Source: Chersky-840 sp963848335 (lineage in GTDB: Bacteria; Actinomycetota; Acidimicrobiia; Acidimicrobiales; UBA8190). From it: 64,000 bases of DNA. This document shows positions 63,741 through 64,000 of the stretch, in pieces. The stretch covers positions 124,001 through 188,000 of the forward strand of contig CAWKDD010000002.1 in the NCBI GenBank assembly GCA_963848335.1, written 5' to 3'. The translations under genes were made by a program, and so were the position numbers. Every line of letters starts with the position of its first letter. Position 1 is the stretch's first letter. The notes below the pieces were generated by a model, which saw only the letters and a list, made by a program, of their open reading frames with translations, had not been told where the DNA came from and ran no database searches.

Positions 63741-64000
63741 ATGCCAGAGGAGCGGCTCACGATCTCGTCCTCCGCCCGTGTGCATCCGGACGAGGTCGCA
63801 CGCCATACCTTCGGCACCACGCGGCGCGGGTTCGACCCCGCCGAGGTGCGCACCTTCTTGGAGCACGTGGCGCGCGAGCTGGTCGCCGCCGCCGATCGCG
63901 AGCAGGAGCTGCGTCGGGCCCTCGCCGAGGCCGAGCGCCAAGCGGCCAATCCCGTTCTCGACGAGGCCACGCTCACCTCCTCGCTGGGGCTCGAGACGGC
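63741..64000 (+). CDS. DivIVA-domain protein, truncated by the window edge
   Basis: The first 86 residues are visible. ISSSARVHPDEVARHTFGTT and RRGFDPAEVRTFLEHVAREL form the N-terminal DivIVA membrane-binding motif, followed by a coiled-coil start (ADREQELRRALAEAERQA). In actinobacteria DivIVA (Wag31) directs polar growth and division. The rest lies beyond position 64000. Confidence 0.85.
   Translation, partial: MPEERLTISSSARVHPDEVARHTFGTTRRGFDPAEVRTFLEHVARELVAAADREQELRRALAEAERQAANPVLDEATLTSSLGLET

Overview
This 64 kb window is GC-rich (roughly 70% by eye) chromosomal DNA from an actinobacterium. The signs are two WhiB proteins, a GuaB3-type IMP dehydrogenase paralogue, a Zincin_2/F420-associated metalloprotease, an Sdh1-type succinate dehydrogenase, a DivIVA protein, long GTGA/ATGA-coupled operons and many promoters that abut the start codon. 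The WRHPSE-type N-terminus of the HtrA-like protein and the acidic tails on ribosomal proteins suggest class Acidimicrobiia, but that is inference. No insertion sequence, prophage, CRISPR array, rRNA or tRNA was seen; this is core genome.

Layout. 147-18580 is the merged S10/spc/alpha ribosomal superoperon: L3, L4, L23, L2, S19, L22, S3, L16, L29, S17, L14, L24, L5, S14, S8, L6, L18, S5, L30, L15, SecY, Adk, Map, then IF-1, L36, S13, S11, S4, RpoA, L17, TruA, and L13-S9 from their own promoter. 18593-29515 carries cell-wall and envelope precursor genes (GlmM, GlmS, AcpS, Alr), NAD(P)HX repair, a hydrolase, a family-4 uracil-DNA glycosylase and the t6A set (TsaE, TsaB, RimI, TsaD). 29570-31684 is a CIRCE-controlled groES-groEL unit with a strong terminator. 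31719-47456 is central metabolism: Nudix, GuaB3, GuaA, UvrD/PcrA helicase, a methyltransferase, a B12-binding mutase subunit, SucCD, PurN, PurH, FolD, MetF, Icd and Mdh. 47532-51778 (minus strand) is a small protein, an SCP2-like protein and SdhB-SdhA-SdhC. 52083-55546 is an AAA ATPase/VWA pair. 55870-64000 holds two WhiB regulators around a formimidoyltransferase, a metalloprotease, a catalytically degenerate HtrA-like protein, MreB, a HEAT-repeat protein, a Lon-like PDZ protease and the start of DivIVA.

How the genes work together. The first third builds ribosomes, the Sec channel and RNA polymerase alpha. The middle links purine synthesis (PurN, PurH, GuaA), one-carbon supply (FolD, MetF) and the TCA cycle (SucCD, Icd, Mdh, Sdh), with methylmalonyl-CoA feeding succinyl-CoA. 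The right end is about cell shape and division (MreB, DivIVA, WhiB2-like) and envelope proteolysis.

Two cautions and one pattern matter most. At least four conserved ribosomal genes (rplD, rplV, rpsC, rpsH), and apparently the helicase, contain single-base frame breaks, mostly extra G beside CG-rich steps; these look like assembly errors, not biology. One of them probably creates the apparent helicase-methyltransferase fusion. The best biological signal is a recurring TANNNT box placed 6-9 bases before the start codon of a dozen genes with no Shine-Dalgarno sequence, which indicates leaderless mRNAs and fixes several starts.
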